Shown here piece after piece: positions 45,038-54,665 of a stretch of DNA of 64,000 nucleotides. Numbering within the stretch: position 1 is the first letter of the stretch; each line of letters begins with the position of its first letter. Made by a program: the position numbers and the translations under genes. The notes below the pieces were generated by a model. It was not told the DNA's origin. It was given only the letters and a program-made list of their open reading frames with translations, and made no database searches. Source of the DNA: Alteromonas macleodii ATCC 27126 (GTDB taxonomy: Bacteria > Pseudomonadota > Gammaproteobacteria > Enterobacterales > Alteromonadaceae); the NCBI RefSeq assembly GCF_000172635.2, contig NC_018632.1:4030001-4094000 (forward strand), given 5' to 3'.

Positions 45038-45077
45038 ATACCAGTCCGCATAGGTTATTATCTAAACGGATTGGTAT
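45038..45077. repeat. Hairpin form of the ATACCA repeat
   Basis: ATACCAGTCCG (45038-45048) and CGGATTGGTAT (45067-45077) face each other around an 18-nt centre that also carries CATAGGTTATTATC, like the repeat interior. It is a compact palindromic copy of the family in the pdsS-cupredoxin gap. Confidence 0.8.
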
Positions 45078-45178
45078 TGAATAGGCTATACGTAGTCATA
45101 TGCTTTCGCGTCAACAAAGGACGCATAGCGCTTTGCCTTTCTGTCTAAGGCTAAAGCCATTATAAAGAATGAATTACA

Positions 45179-45946
45179 ATGCAAAAAAACAACACGTTAT
45201 TGATTAAATCCATGTCATTTGCGCTTTCTATTTTCTTTACTTCTCATCGAAGGGCGAGCACGTTCAACATAACCAGTTTTATCACAGGTACATTCACATC
45301 GAGCGCTCTCTTACTAGCCGGCGTTACCCTTTCATGGGCACATGCCGCTGATACATCCTTATCAGCAACGCCAAGCATTTCGATATACGTTAGCGACGCC
45401 AATGGGGAGCCTGTGAAAGATATGGTGTTAACCCTAACGCCTAACTTTACGCTTGCATCAACACCACAGCGTGAAGAAGAGCCCGCCATAATGAATCAAA
45501 TCGATAAACAATTTGCGCCTCACGTGCTTGTTGTTCAATCAGGCACAGATATTTCGTTTCCAAACGCAGATAATCTTTTTCATCACGTGTATTCTTTTTC
45601 GCCTACAAAACAGTTTGAGCTAAAACTCTATAAAGAGTTTACCGCTGAACCGCTTCGCTTTGAGCAAGCTGGTATTGTAGATATTGGCTGCAATATTCAC
45701 GACTGGATGCTGGGCTATATTGTGGTAACCGACAGTCCATTTTTCGCAAAAACCGATGAAGAAGGCGTAATGAATGTTTCACTTCCGGTGGGCGAGTACA
45801 GTGTTATGACCTGGCACCCGCAGCAACCTGATGTGAAACTATTTAACAGCGCAACATTGCATATCACCAACTCACAAGAATACAAATTTGTTCTTGATGC
45901 AGTTTTCAGTGACGATGACTTCGACGAAGGATTTGGCGATTATTAA
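45179..45946 (+). CDS. Periplasmic cupredoxin-like protein
   Basis: 255 residues; annotated relatives are 'methylamine utilization proteins', though no methylamine genes are nearby. Hydrophobic export segment (about 36-57, ending A-H-A-A). Residues 65-110 are a beta domain; the core at about 115-190 looks like a type I copper fold: V-L-V-V-Q-S-G-T-D-I-S-F-P-N-A-D near 119, H-H-V-Y-S-F near 138, and C-N-I-H-D-W-M near 174, which supplies Cys, His and Met ligands. A C-terminal carboxypeptidase-regulatory-like region follows, ending in an acidic D/E-rich tail. ATG 45212 is an alternative start. It overlaps the next gene by 1 bp. Confidence 0.75.
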   Translation: MQKNNTLLIKSMSFALSIFFTSHRRASTFNITSFITGTFTSSALLLAGVTLSWAHAADTSLSATPSISIYVSDANGEPVKDMVLTLTPNFTLASTPQREEEPAIMNQIDKQFAPHVLVVQSGTDISFPNADNLFHHVYSFSPTKQFELKLYKEFTAEPLRFEQAGIVDIGCNIHDWMLGYIVVTDSPFFAKTDEEGVMNVSLPVGEYSVMTWHPQQPDVKLFNSATLHITNSQEYKFVLDAVFSDDDFDEGFGDY

Positions 45947-47175
45947 TGCGTAATGTCTTTGCCTTAACCGTCTGTTTGCTTTGCACGAGTTTGCCACTTC
46001 AGGTTCACGGAGAAACCAAGGCCCTAGTAAGAACAAGCTTTGTGGCAAAAGATGATTCGCGGAGCTTTCAGCAAATGGGAGCCGGCCATCAGCGTTATGA
46101 AAGTAACGGTATACAGCTCTCTCATGCTGTAGTAATAGCTGACTTTATGTTAGCGGATAGTTGGTCGGCAGTTGGCGTCATCAATGGTTATAGCGATGGG
46201 GAACAAAAGGTTGGATTTTCCGAACTTTATCTAAAATATCGCCCGTTAGTCGCATCCAGCATAAAGCCTGAAGTAAAAATAGGGGCATTTTTTCCCGCAC
46301 TCTCAGCGGAAAATACCGACGCGGGTTGGTTATCGCCTCATTTTCTGAGTAACTCAGCAATTAATAGTTGGGTGGGTGAAGAACTAAGAACGGGCGGTAT
46401 CGAAGTAAGTCTACGACAAAATGGCAGGCAAATAAGAAGCCACTGGTCATGGAAAGTATTAGGCAGCGTGTTCAAAGGTAATGATTCCACCGGCACTCTG
46501 CTTTCTTGGCGAGGGTTTGCCCTTCACGACAGGCAGTCCGTTTATAATGATCGCGTAAACTTCCTCCCCATTCCCGGCGTCGTCGATGAAGATAAGTTAA
46601 ACGCACCGGCATGGACTGAACCCTTCAGGGAAATTGACAATCGGTTTGGGTACTACGTAGGAGTTCACTTAGCCTATGCTAGAAAGGCCGAGTTGCGTTA
46701 TTACTATTACGACAATAATGCAGACCCGAACATTGTTGACCCTGACCGTATTTATGCCTGGCATACGCGCTTTCATTCATTAACACTCCGATACTTACCA
46801 CGACCTGAGTTAACGGTGTTTTCTCAAGTGCTACTAGGTGACACTTTGATGGGGGAGCATATCGTAGACAACGATTTTTCCAGTGCGTATATCGGTGCGG
46901 CATACAACCTAAAGCAATTGGGCTGGGAAGATTTAACTTTAGCCATGCGTGGGGACTGGTATCAGGTGGTAGATAACGATGATGTTATGTATGACCCGAA
47001 TGGAAGCAGAGGTAACGCCTTTACCGTTAGCGTAAGGTACGACATTACCTCTTATTTATCCGTTAGCACAGAATGGCAATTAAATTCAGGGCATCAGGAG
47101 AATTTGCGTTTTTTCCAATCCGACGAGGACTATAGAGAGCAACTATTTCAACTGGCATTCACTGTAACTCTGTAG
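45946..47175 (+). CDS. Probable outer-membrane beta-barrel protein
   Basis: 409 residues with a signal peptide (about 1-22, ending V-H-G). The rest alternates polar and apolar residues with many aromatic strand ends (L-R-Y-Y-Y-Y-D-N-N, L-T-L-A-M-R-G-D-W-Y) and finishes F-Q-L-A-F-T-V-T-L, typical of a porin-like barrel. No named family was recognised. It starts on the last base of the cupredoxin-like gene (TAATG), so the two products are made together; joint metal or electron function is inference. Confidence 0.7.
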   Translation: MRNVFALTVCLLCTSLPLQVHGETKALVRTSFVAKDDSRSFQQMGAGHQRYESNGIQLSHAVVIADFMLADSWSAVGVINGYSDGEQKVGFSELYLKYRPLVASSIKPEVKIGAFFPALSAENTDAGWLSPHFLSNSAINSWVGEELRTGGIEVSLRQNGRQIRSHWSWKVLGSVFKGNDSTGTLLSWRGFALHDRQSVYNDRVNFLPIPGVVDEDKLNAPAWTEPFREIDNRFGYYVGVHLAYARKAELRYYYYDNNADPNIVDPDRIYAWHTRFHSLTLRYLPRPELTVFSQVLLGDTLMGEHIVDNDFSSAYIGAAYNLKQLGWEDLTLAMRGDWYQVVDNDDVMYDPNGSRGNAFTVSVRYDITSYLSVSTEWQLNSGHQENLRFFQSDEDYREQLFQLAFTVTL

Positions 47176-47196
47176 CGACGCGACTGTTGTTCAGTC

Positions 47197-48360
47197 CTAC
47201 CCTTTCGCCACTTCAATTAAATCAAATTTTGTTTCGCTGTCACCTTTCACCATCACCTGACACTGTCCCCAAGAGCTTGGAATTTGCCAAACATGCGCTT
47301 CGGCAACCGTGAATTTTTCTCGATGAGTATCACAACGGACTTCAACGGTATCAAGTTCGCCTAGGATGTTGCCAAAAGCAAACTTACTTCGCACAAGAGT
47401 GTGGAACCAATTCCCATCACTTCCTATCGTTACGGGCACGGTTAAGTTTTGCTCAGATGCAATAGATTCTTCAATCTGACTAATTAGCGGCGCGATCTCG
47501 CCAATACGCGTTTCTTGCGCTTCCATGTCTTGAAGTGTGGTGTAGGATTTTAATGCTTCTGCATAATACCCACGCTGAGCATCGAGTATGATTTTTCTCT
47601 GAAGGGCGTATGCCACATAATCTTCATTAAACACCATGTTATTGAAGCGCTTACTACCGTTGCTGGCAAGTAATCGCGTTAGGCTTTGCGCTTCCCTCTC
47701 TACGTCGCCTTGTTTGCTCGCTATATGAGACTCCAAGTTTAGCAACCACGTATTTTCATAGCGGTTTAGCGTATCCCAGCCTAGAAGCTCTTTAAGTGCT
47801 TCATCAGCCGCGTCAACATCACCCGCATTAAAGCGCTCTTCTGCGTCTTTATAAGCTTTAATAAATTTGCGTGTGGCACCGCTTTTTCCGCTTATAGCGA
47901 AATCCATTTGGACTGCTTGATGACACTGCTGGGTAGGTTCGCCATCTTTGATCGCGGGGTTATACTGCCATTTCTTAACCGCTGACAGTGCACTGCGTTT
48001 GAACGAAGGGCTTCCAAAGAAGTCTTCTACAACAGGGTCTTTCACTCTGCCTTCTTCGTCGATAACGTAGCTTAGCCTAACCCAACCTTCTCGGCCTTTT
48101 CTAATGGCTTGAGATGGGTATCTAGGATCGACACGTTTCAAAGGCGTCGCTGGTGTAAATGCGCTTATGCGCTCTACTTCATCAGCTTTCGATTCAGCGA
48201 GCGCTTTTTCTTCAAGATCATCACATGGGATACTCAGTTCCTGTGCAGCTGCACTTGCCGTGAAACCTGTAGCGAGCAAAGCCGCTAAAACGAGCGACGG
48301 TTGGATTCGCTTAACAATGCCTTCCTGGGCTGAATATTCTGTTCTTACTGCTTTTTCCAT
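47197..48360 (-). CDS. Energy-transducer TonB-C domain protein
   Basis: 387 residues. N-terminal signal-like hydrophobic stretch (about 22-40, ending A-A-A-Q), then a TonB C-terminal domain at about 70-150: P-L-K-R-V-D-P-R-Y-P, G-W-V-R-L-S-Y-V-I-D-E-E-G-R-V-K-D-P, and A-V-K-K-W-Q-Y-N-P-A. The rest (about 165-385) is helical, TPR-like, then a beta-rich end. It lacks the Pro-rich spacer of true TonB, so it may be a periplasmic assembly or cell-envelope protein instead of an energy transducer. Monocistronic, convergent with the porin-like gene. Confidence 0.78.
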   Translation of the reverse strand: MEKAVRTEYSAQEGIVKRIQPSLVLAALLATGFTASAAAQELSIPCDDLEEKALAESKADEVERISAFTPATPLKRVDPRYPSQAIRKGREGWVRLSYVIDEEGRVKDPVVEDFFGSPSFKRSALSAVKKWQYNPAIKDGEPTQQCHQAVQMDFAISGKSGATRKFIKAYKDAEERFNAGDVDAADEALKELLGWDTLNRYENTWLLNLESHIASKQGDVEREAQSLTRLLASNGSKRFNNMVFNEDYVAYALQRKIILDAQRGYYAEALKSYTTLQDMEAQETRIGEIAPLISQIEESIASEQNLTVPVTIGSDGNWFHTLVRSKFAFGNILGELDTVEVRCDTHREKFTVAEAHVWQIPSSWGQCQVMVKGDSETKFDLIEVAKG

Positions 48361-48425
48361 AAATCCTGTTTCATATTCATCATCCTTAATAATGGCTAAA
48401 CATTACGAGCGAATTAGCGCTAATT

Positions 48426-49505
48426 CTACTTTTTAGACGAACTCTCAAGCGACGCATCGGGTACGTTTTTGATCATCATTTGTTCTTTGCGTTTCATCAT
48501 CATCTTGGCAAGCCTACGCATGCTCACCGTGGTGTCTTTTTCATCTACGATATCGACACCTAACAAGCGTTCGAGCAGGTCTTCTAGCGTAAGCACCCCT
48601 TCTAAACCGCCGTACTCGTCAACCACCAGCAACATATGCACGTGCTTATTGATGAAGTGCTCGAAGGTGACTGACAGCGGCATAGTGTTTAACACGGTAA
48701 CCATATCTTTTGCGTATTCAGAAAGCGGCTTATCAGTGTTACCTCTGGCTTGTGCCACCAATAAATCAGAACGCATCACAAAGCCGGTAATGTTTTCTGA
48801 GTCGCTGTCTTCAAACACAGGGATACGAGAAAATTCTATATTGGCGTGCTTGTGGAAAAAGCCTTCTACCGTCATCGACTCCGACACTTTAAATAGCGCC
48901 GTGCGGTGGGTAATCGCATCTTTCACTTTCAGCTCGTGCAAACTTAACAAGCTTTGCAGAAACGCCGCTTCGTGATTCGCTAGCTGACCTTCTTGCCCCG
49001 ACAACTCTGCCATGGCGTGTAGCTCACTGCGGCTTAACCCGCGAAGTGGGCTGTCTTCTTTAAAGCCTTTCGTCATTAGCTCAGACATTTTAACGAACGG
49101 CATAAGTACAATTGAAAGGTATTTAAGAAAATATGCGGTTACTGGCGCTAGTGTTCGCCAATAGGTTGCACCAAGTGTTTTAGGGATAATCTCAGAAAAA
49201 ATAAGAATAAGGAGTGTAAGGACTGCTGAAATAACGCCTAGATAGGCGTCACCAAATACTGCTGCCGCTTGCGCACCTGCCCCGGCAGCCCCCATTGTAT
49301 GAGCAATAGTGTTCAGCGTTAATATTGCTGATAAAGGCGTATTTATATTATCGGTTTGCTTACGTAGTAGCGCACCACTGGCTTTGCCCTCTTTCTCTAA
49401 CACAGAGATATAAGCGGACGAAACACTCAGAATCACAGCCTCTGCAATGGAGCACAAAAAAGAAAAGCCCAGTGCAATGAAGACGTACACAATAAGTAAA
49501 AGCAT
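48426..49505 (-). CDS. CNNM/CorC-type membrane protein with CBS pair
   Basis: 359 residues. An N-terminal CNNM (DUF21) membrane domain has four spans (about 1-25, 60-85, 90-110, 120-145), with S-I-A-E-A-V-I-L-S and F-S-E-I-I-P-K-T-L-G as family motifs. A CBS pair spans about 185-320, with V-V-D-E-Y-G-G-L-E-G-V-L-T-L-E-D-L-L-E near 298-316. It ends in a basic tail instead of the CorC/HlyC transporter-associated domain, so it is the short CNNM form. Relatives act in magnesium or cobalt handling. The precise substrate is unknown. Confidence 0.85.
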   Translation of the reverse strand: MLLLIVYVFIALGFSFLCSIAEAVILSVSSAYISVLEKEGKASGALLRKQTDNINTPLSAILTLNTIAHTMGAAGAGAQAAAVFGDAYLGVISAVLTLLILIFSEIIPKTLGATYWRTLAPVTAYFLKYLSIVLMPFVKMSELMTKGFKEDSPLRGLSRSELHAMAELSGQEGQLANHEAAFLQSLLSLHELKVKDAITHRTALFKVSESMTVEGFFHKHANIEFSRIPVFEDSDSENITGFVMRSDLLVAQARGNTDKPLSEYAKDMVTVLNTMPLSVTFEHFINKHVHMLLVVDEYGGLEGVLTLEDLLERLLGVDIVDEKDTTVSMRRLAKMMMKRKEQMMIKNVPDASLESSSKK

Positions 49506-49652
49506 GTAGTTATTCCAAGCGTCCTTGTAGGTTTAAACGCGTTTTAATTTTAATAAGTTGAACGACTATTATGGATAATAGAGCGGGATATACAAGCGCT
49601 CTATGAATATCATTTGAGCGCTTTATTATGAAAGGCATCCGCTGGGCTACTG

Positions 49653-50822
49653 TTAGCCGCAGCACGCCGAATGTTGCTCTTGGTTATGACGGTGTTGCTG
49701 CAGCTTTTTCAGACCCAGCCTTAACATCAACCCCGCCAATAAAATCGCGCATAGCCCATAAATCACCTGAACGTCTGCACCGTGCTCATGAACACGGCTT
49801 TGGGTTTTGATCATGGAGTCTAACGAAAGCGAAGATACTAGGTAGTTCAGTGCGTAACCAAAACCAATACTCGCAGAGATAACACTGAAAAGGTAAAGCA
49901 CTAACGTTCGCGTACCCATTTCTTGTTTGATCATTCCCATCGTTGATACGTTAGTGGCGGGTCCCGCCATTAAAAACACTAAAACAGCACCGGGCGATAG
50001 CCCCGCCGCAAGAAACCCAACCGCGAGTGGCGTTGATGCTGTAGCACATATGTACATAGGAATGCCGATTAGCGCCATCACTAGCATGGCGACCACGCCA
50101 TCACCCCATTGCGTTAAAAAGTCGGTGGGTACCCACGTTTTAATTGCCGCGGCAAGTGCTAATCCAATTAATAACCATATCACAATGTCTTCAAGTAACT
50201 TGCCACTGGCATATGAAAGCACGCTTGTGATTTTCGAAGGCGAAGACTCGTGTTTGGGCTTGTCTGTGCTTTCGTGGTTATGAGCATGTGTTTTTTCGCT
50301 TGCACAACAGGACGTGCTGGCCTGTATTTGCGGCTCTGATTTAGGTGCTTGCTTTGAACCACAGCACGATGACTGCGTCACGTCAGATTGTCGTTGTTGA
50401 GCCTCTTCTGCTTCTGCGAAAAAACGCACCATCAATCCAGCATAAATAGCGCTTGTAATGGCCGCGATGGGTCTAACAATGGCATACAACGGTCCAAGCA
50501 ATGCGTAGGACACAGAAACACTGTCTACGCCAGTCTCGGGCGTAGACACTAAAAACGAGATAGTGGAAGATTTAGATGCACCGCTACGCCTAAGCCCAAG
50601 TGCCGCTGGGATAACGCCGCAAGAGCACAGAGGTAAAGGCGCACCAATAACCGCGGCCTTTGTAATTGAGCCAAACGATGAGCTTCCCATGTGCTTTTCC
50701 AAAAACGAAACGGGTACCAATTCGTGCATGATACCCGCCACCAGCAAACCGAGAAGTAACCAAGGCGCGGATTCAACGAAAAGTGCTAGGAAATTTTGTC
50801 CAAGTAAAATGATATCTGACAC
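49653..50822 (-). CDS. SO_0444-type permease (Cu/Zn efflux family)
   Basis: 389 residues, about nine spans, DUF318/YraQ permease fold. Two family repeats carry A-P-L-P-L-C-S-C-G-V-I-P (near 59) and the second half has G-I-P-M-Y-I-C-A-T-A-S-T-P. A cytoplasmic loop at about 145-195 is rich in Cys and His (S-S-C-C-G-S-K, S-T-S-C-C-A, H-A-H-N-H), and the C-terminus ends H-R-H-N-Q-E-Q-H-S-A-C-C-G. Relatives are named Cu/Zn efflux permeases, and the metal-binding loops fit. The start is GTG 50822. Monocistronic. Confidence 0.82.
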   Translation of the reverse strand: MSDIILLGQNFLALFVESAPWLLLGLLVAGIMHELVPVSFLEKHMGSSSFGSITKAAVIGAPLPLCSCGVIPAALGLRRSGASKSSTISFLVSTPETGVDSVSVSYALLGPLYAIVRPIAAITSAIYAGLMVRFFAEAEEAQQRQSDVTQSSCCGSKQAPKSEPQIQASTSCCASEKTHAHNHESTDKPKHESSPSKITSVLSYASGKLLEDIVIWLLIGLALAAAIKTWVPTDFLTQWGDGVVAMLVMALIGIPMYICATASTPLAVGFLAAGLSPGAVLVFLMAGPATNVSTMGMIKQEMGTRTLVLYLFSVISASIGFGYALNYLVSSLSLDSMIKTQSRVHEHGADVQVIYGLCAILLAGLMLRLGLKKLQQHRHNQEQHSACCG

Positions 50823-50992
50823 AAAGCCTCACAGGTTATTTTGTTGAAAGGTCACGTTGAAGAACGCGGCTTTTGACAACAAAAATAACGGTGTTTTAGA
50901 ACGGTAAGTATAATAACAGATATGCTGTATGACAGAAAATCAGCAAAACTGATTAACCTGATTTATGCGAGTGCGTTTTGCTTTTAAAGGAA

Positions 50993-51022
50993 AGAAAAAT
51001 GGCCAGTACAAATGCACTGGCC
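50993..51022 (-). terminator. Intrinsic terminator of cstA
   Basis: A GGCCAGTGC/GCACTGGCC-type stem (51001-51022) followed on the minus strand by a T-run (51000-50993), about 70 bp after the cstA stop. Confidence 0.8.
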
Positions 51023-51093
51023 GAATGTTGACTGTCTCGAAAGTGTAATTTTAAACCACGAGGTCAACCATGAAAGTTTTTGTCGCTAGTGAC

Positions 51094-52785
51094 TTATCCG
51101 TTGGCTTGCTCTTTTTTAAGCTTCGATTCCTTTTTGAGTTTTGACACCACAGAAAAAGCTTCAAGCATAACAAGCACAGACACAATAAGTACTACTGCGT
51201 CTAAGAATACCAATAGATAGTTACCTTCAACGTAGTATTCTTTAAGTTTAATAAGCCCAGCAAAGAAGGCCATAATCAGTACAAACACCATTGGAATCAG
51301 CGTATATTTCGCTGGTCGACCTAATTTAATCAGCATAACCGAGATTACTAACAGGGTTAAACTGGCTAGTATCTGGTTAGTAGAACCGAATAACGGCCAA
51401 ATAATCATACCGCCACTGCCTGACGCACCACCTGCACCGAAGGCCAGCAATAAACAACATCCAACAGCTACGAGCGTTGCAACCACGCCGTTCTTAAGTG
51501 CACCAATTGAATAGATATCGCCCCATTCTTGGATTATGTAGCGCTGCAGACGCACGCCCGAATCCATGGTGGTGCCAGCAAATAGAACAACCATTACCGC
51601 AAGGATCGTTGACGAGAAATCTACCGGCAACCCCCAACCCTGCTGAATTAGGTTCGCACCACCAGTGATAAATGCACCCACGCTACCCGCACCCAAGTGG
51701 CTGTATACTTCGTGCCATTCTTCGGGAGAAGCTGCAAACGCAACGCCGCTCACAGCAACAATGGTAATAAGTGCCAGTGAACCTTCACCGACCGCGCCTA
51801 GGTAACCAACAAAGCGTGCATCGGTCTCTTTGTCTAGCTGCTTAGAGCTGGTACCTGAAGACACAATACCGTGAAAACCAGAAACAGCGCCACACGCTAT
51901 AGTAACGAACAACAGCGGGATAAGACTTGGAGAATCGACAGCGGTTTGAGCGTTAAACGCTGGCGCCGTGATATCCGGCATAGCAAAGAACACAGCACCA
52001 TAAAGCAGGAACAAGCCAACAAGTAACTGCATACCGTTAATGAAATCACGAGGCTGTAACAGCATCCAAACTGGTAACAGCGATGCAATAGCGGCGTAAA
52101 TAAATAAGATAATGATCCAGTTTGCTTTATCTGCTAAACCAAACATGGTTTCCGGCAGACTTAGTGGGATATAGCTGCCCGCATACACCGATGCGTAAAG
52201 CACAATAATCCCCACAATACACAAGGGTATGAGGCTGAAATTACGTTTAAGCAATTGACCTATGACTAATGCAACTGCGATTGCCATCCAAGCTGGGAAT
52301 ACCGCATTGGGTTGGGAGACAAAAGAGTTCGCGATAACCACGCCAAATACCGCGTTAACCATTAAGAGTACTAGGAAGATCACTATCATAAATAGTGAAC
52401 GAGAGCGTTTTCCGATGACGGTCTCAGACAGCGCGCCCATTGATTTGCCTTTGTGGCGAGCGCTGGCCCATAAGGCGCCCATATCGTGCACACCGGCAAA
52501 CAATATCGTACCGAACACAACCCAAAGTACCGCAGGAACCCATCCCCAGTAGACAGCAATCGCTGGACCTACGATGGGTGCTGCCCCCGCCACGGAAGTG
52601 AAATGGTGCCCCCACAATACAACTTTATTGGTGGGAACATAGTCCACCCCATCTTTCATTGTATGGGCTGGTGTTACAAAACTATCATCCAACTTAAATA
52701 TACGGCTCGCAATAAACTTCGAATATACGAACCAGCCGAGCAACATTCCGATGATGCCCAGTATAACAATGGCAATAGACTGCAT
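51094..52785 (-). CDS. cstA: CstA, carbon-starvation peptide/pyruvate transporter
   Basis: 563 residues with about 16 hydrophobic spans. Family motifs: L-W-G-H-H-F-T-S-V-A-G-A-A-P-I-V-G-P-A near 58-76, A-S-A-R-H-K-G-K-S-M, G-F-H-G-I-V-S-S-G-T-S-S-K-Q and W-P-L-F-G-S-T-N-Q. The ending L-K-K-E-S-K-L-K-K-E is basic. CstA proteins take up peptides or pyruvate, usually under carbon limitation; which substrate applies here is not clear. A 14-bp palindrome lies about 28 bp upstream of the start; no clear CRP site was seen. Confidence 0.93.
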   Translation of the reverse strand: MQSIAIVILGIIGMLLGWFVYSKFIASRIFKLDDSFVTPAHTMKDGVDYVPTNKVVLWGHHFTSVAGAAPIVGPAIAVYWGWVPAVLWVVFGTILFAGVHDMGALWASARHKGKSMGALSETVIGKRSRSLFMIVIFLVLLMVNAVFGVVIANSFVSQPNAVFPAWMAIAVALVIGQLLKRNFSLIPLCIVGIIVLYASVYAGSYIPLSLPETMFGLADKANWIIILFIYAAIASLLPVWMLLQPRDFINGMQLLVGLFLLYGAVFFAMPDITAPAFNAQTAVDSPSLIPLLFVTIACGAVSGFHGIVSSGTSSKQLDKETDARFVGYLGAVGEGSLALITIVAVSGVAFAASPEEWHEVYSHLGAGSVGAFITGGANLIQQGWGLPVDFSSTILAVMVVLFAGTTMDSGVRLQRYIIQEWGDIYSIGALKNGVVATLVAVGCCLLLAFGAGGASGSGGMIIWPLFGSTNQILASLTLLVISVMLIKLGRPAKYTLIPMVFVLIMAFFAGLIKLKEYYVEGNYLLVFLDAVVLIVSVLVMLEAFSVVSKLKKESKLKKEQANG

Positions 52786-53155
52786 ACTGTCGTCCTAATT
52801 TGTTTTATCGACAGGCCCTAGGGCCTATTGTTCTTTGGTGTACGAATTTTGGTTTAAACGTACAACAAAGGTCAGCAGCCTCTAGCCTGTTGATTTTCTT
52901 ATTTTCAGTTCAAACATTACACCAATTATCGGTGGCGAAAGGTCATACCTGAATAAGAAAACACCTATTTAAGGTATGCCCAACGTACTGTTGCGCATAT
53001 TTAAACATGCGACAAGGCAAGGGCCTGACACATTAGACTAAAGTCTAACTTAAAGTTTGGGATTTAGCTGTAAGGCTTTTGAGGTTTATTAGCGATGATT
53101 CAGCGGTGAAACAGGAAAGCGCAAAACAGACATTTATTGCCTGCTGTTCTCCACA
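52786..53155. other. Intergenic region upstream of cstA
   Basis: 370 bp. It holds the cstA promoter region with a 14-bp palindrome at 52813-52826. Nothing else was recognised. Confidence 0.4.
52813..52826. promoter_or_regulatory. 14-bp perfect palindrome before cstA
   Basis: AGGCCCTAGGGCCT, perfectly self-complementary, 28 bp upstream of the cstA ATG. It is a candidate operator; no known regulator consensus was recognised. Confidence 0.35.
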
Positions 53156-54553
53156 TTAGTATAGGTCGCGGTGATAACGTCCTTCGTCAGCTAACGCATT
53201 GTAGGCTTGCGCTTCAAGTATGGACTGCAAAGCCATGTCAACGCCTTGGCCCATTCCCTCAAAATGCCCACATACGTATACTTGTCCGGTATCGCCTAAG
53301 AAGGATTTAACCTCATCTCGCTGCTCAACAAGACGCTGTTGAACATAGCCACCACCTTTTTGTCGGGAGAAAATCACTGACTTTTTAAAAATGCAGTCAC
53401 TATTCTGGAAAGGCGATAGCGTTTTATCAAGCACATCATCTTGCATGGGATGACGTTCGCCAAAAAATATCCAAACTGGCCCAGCGTTCTCAAGCAATGC
53501 GCGTTTTGCAAGCTGAGCTCGTACCCCCGCAATGCCGCTACCCGCAGCAATTAATAACAATGGGCACTGAGTATTAGTAATAATAGCGCTGGTATTTTTC
53601 CGAATGTAGGCCTGTACTGACTGAGATACAGGTAAAGAACGGGTAAGTAATCCAGAACCTAGCCCAAGTTGTCCATTGTCTTTAACCAGCTGTCGAACTA
53701 CAAGCTTTACGTCGTGTTCTTGTGGTACCGACGCAATGGTGTAGCTTCGGCTTACAATCGGTGACTGCCCTTGCTGAGGAATAAGGACTTCCAACACGTC
53801 TCCCGCTTCCCATTGTTCATGTAACTCTTGTGTATGATTAGAATGGTCAACGTTCAAAGACAAGCCGAACAGGCCTGGCGACGCTGGGTTTGAAGGTTTG
53901 CCCTCAGAGTGGTCAGAGGGTTCCTTTGAAGCCTCGCCAGAAGCTAGACTTATTTCATTTAATTGAACCCGATTTTTCAGTGTGAAAGCATGGGTGGGGT
54001 GCTGTTCATCCTGTGGCAACGAACCAAGCAAAGACAAATGCTCACCTTTCCCTGAATCTAATGTCGTTAGCGGAGAAAGCGCACGTGCGCCTAGTGCACT
54101 GATATTATCAAACAACGTGACTGCGAATTGGCAAAACGCGGCGTATTGCTTATCGCCTAACCCCACCACTTCAAAAGACAGGTGGGACAGGTAATCAGAT
54201 TGATTCGACGACGCTTTTTTTAGCGCTTTACTAAAGGTTCTACCCGCATCAGGGGGTTCGCCTTCACCGTAGGTACTCACAACAAAAATGACTTTCGACA
54301 CACTACTTAACGTGTTGAGTTTCAAAGATGCCATGGACACTACCGACGTTTGCTCTTGCTGTGATAGCGCCGCGGCCTTTGCGCGGGCAATTTTTTCGGC
54401 CGTACCGGTTTGGCTTGCGTATACGACAAGGGTCTCCTCGCCTGATACTGCATAGTTGTTTTTCTTTCGATGTTTAAAAAATAACACCGCTACCCACAGC
54501 ATATACAGGCCAATGCTTACTATTGCTATGAGTAGACGGTGTGTTTCTGTCAT
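53156..54553 (-). CDS. Membrane-anchored flavodoxin/FNR reductase
   Basis: 465 residues. One N-terminal span (about 8-25), a flavodoxin domain (about 38-185) with V-Y-A-S-Q-T-G-T-A-E-K-I-A and S-T-Y-G-E-G-E-P-P-D-A-G, an FAD-binding part with S-R-S-Y-T-I-A-S near 270, and an NADPH domain with A-A-G-S-G-I-A-G-V-R near 340. This is the CysJ/cytochrome-P450-reductase architecture. Its place at the end of a PepSY/DUF4198 gene block under a Fur-like box suggests supply of electrons for siderophore-iron reduction, passed through a membrane PepSY protein. That route is inferred. Confidence 0.82.
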   Translation of the reverse strand: MTETHRLLIAIVSIGLYMLWVAVLFFKHRKKNNYAVSGEETLVVYASQTGTAEKIARAKAAALSQQEQTSVVSMASLKLNTLSSVSKVIFVVSTYGEGEPPDAGRTFSKALKKASSNQSDYLSHLSFEVVGLGDKQYAAFCQFAVTLFDNISALGARALSPLTTLDSGKGEHLSLLGSLPQDEQHPTHAFTLKNRVQLNEISLASGEASKEPSDHSEGKPSNPASPGLFGLSLNVDHSNHTQELHEQWEAGDVLEVLIPQQGQSPIVSRSYTIASVPQEHDVKLVVRQLVKDNGQLGLGSGLLTRSLPVSQSVQAYIRKNTSAIITNTQCPLLLIAAGSGIAGVRAQLAKRALLENAGPVWIFFGERHPMQDDVLDKTLSPFQNSDCIFKKSVIFSRQKGGGYVQQRLVEQRDEVKSFLGDTGQVYVCGHFEGMGQGVDMALQSILEAQAYNALADEGRYHRDLY

Positions 54554-54665
54554 GTGCTTAACTTTTATACCGTTGTATTGAAATGGCTAGAGACATAAGA
54601 GGCTGTTGCTCTGTGAGTATTCAAAGAACGTTTACAGCCCCTAGCTGCGCAATAACGTACGGTTA

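Noticed and set aside
49628..49810. Plus-strand frame at the end of the permease gene
   Set aside because: Lies antisense to the SO_0444-type permease C-terminus.
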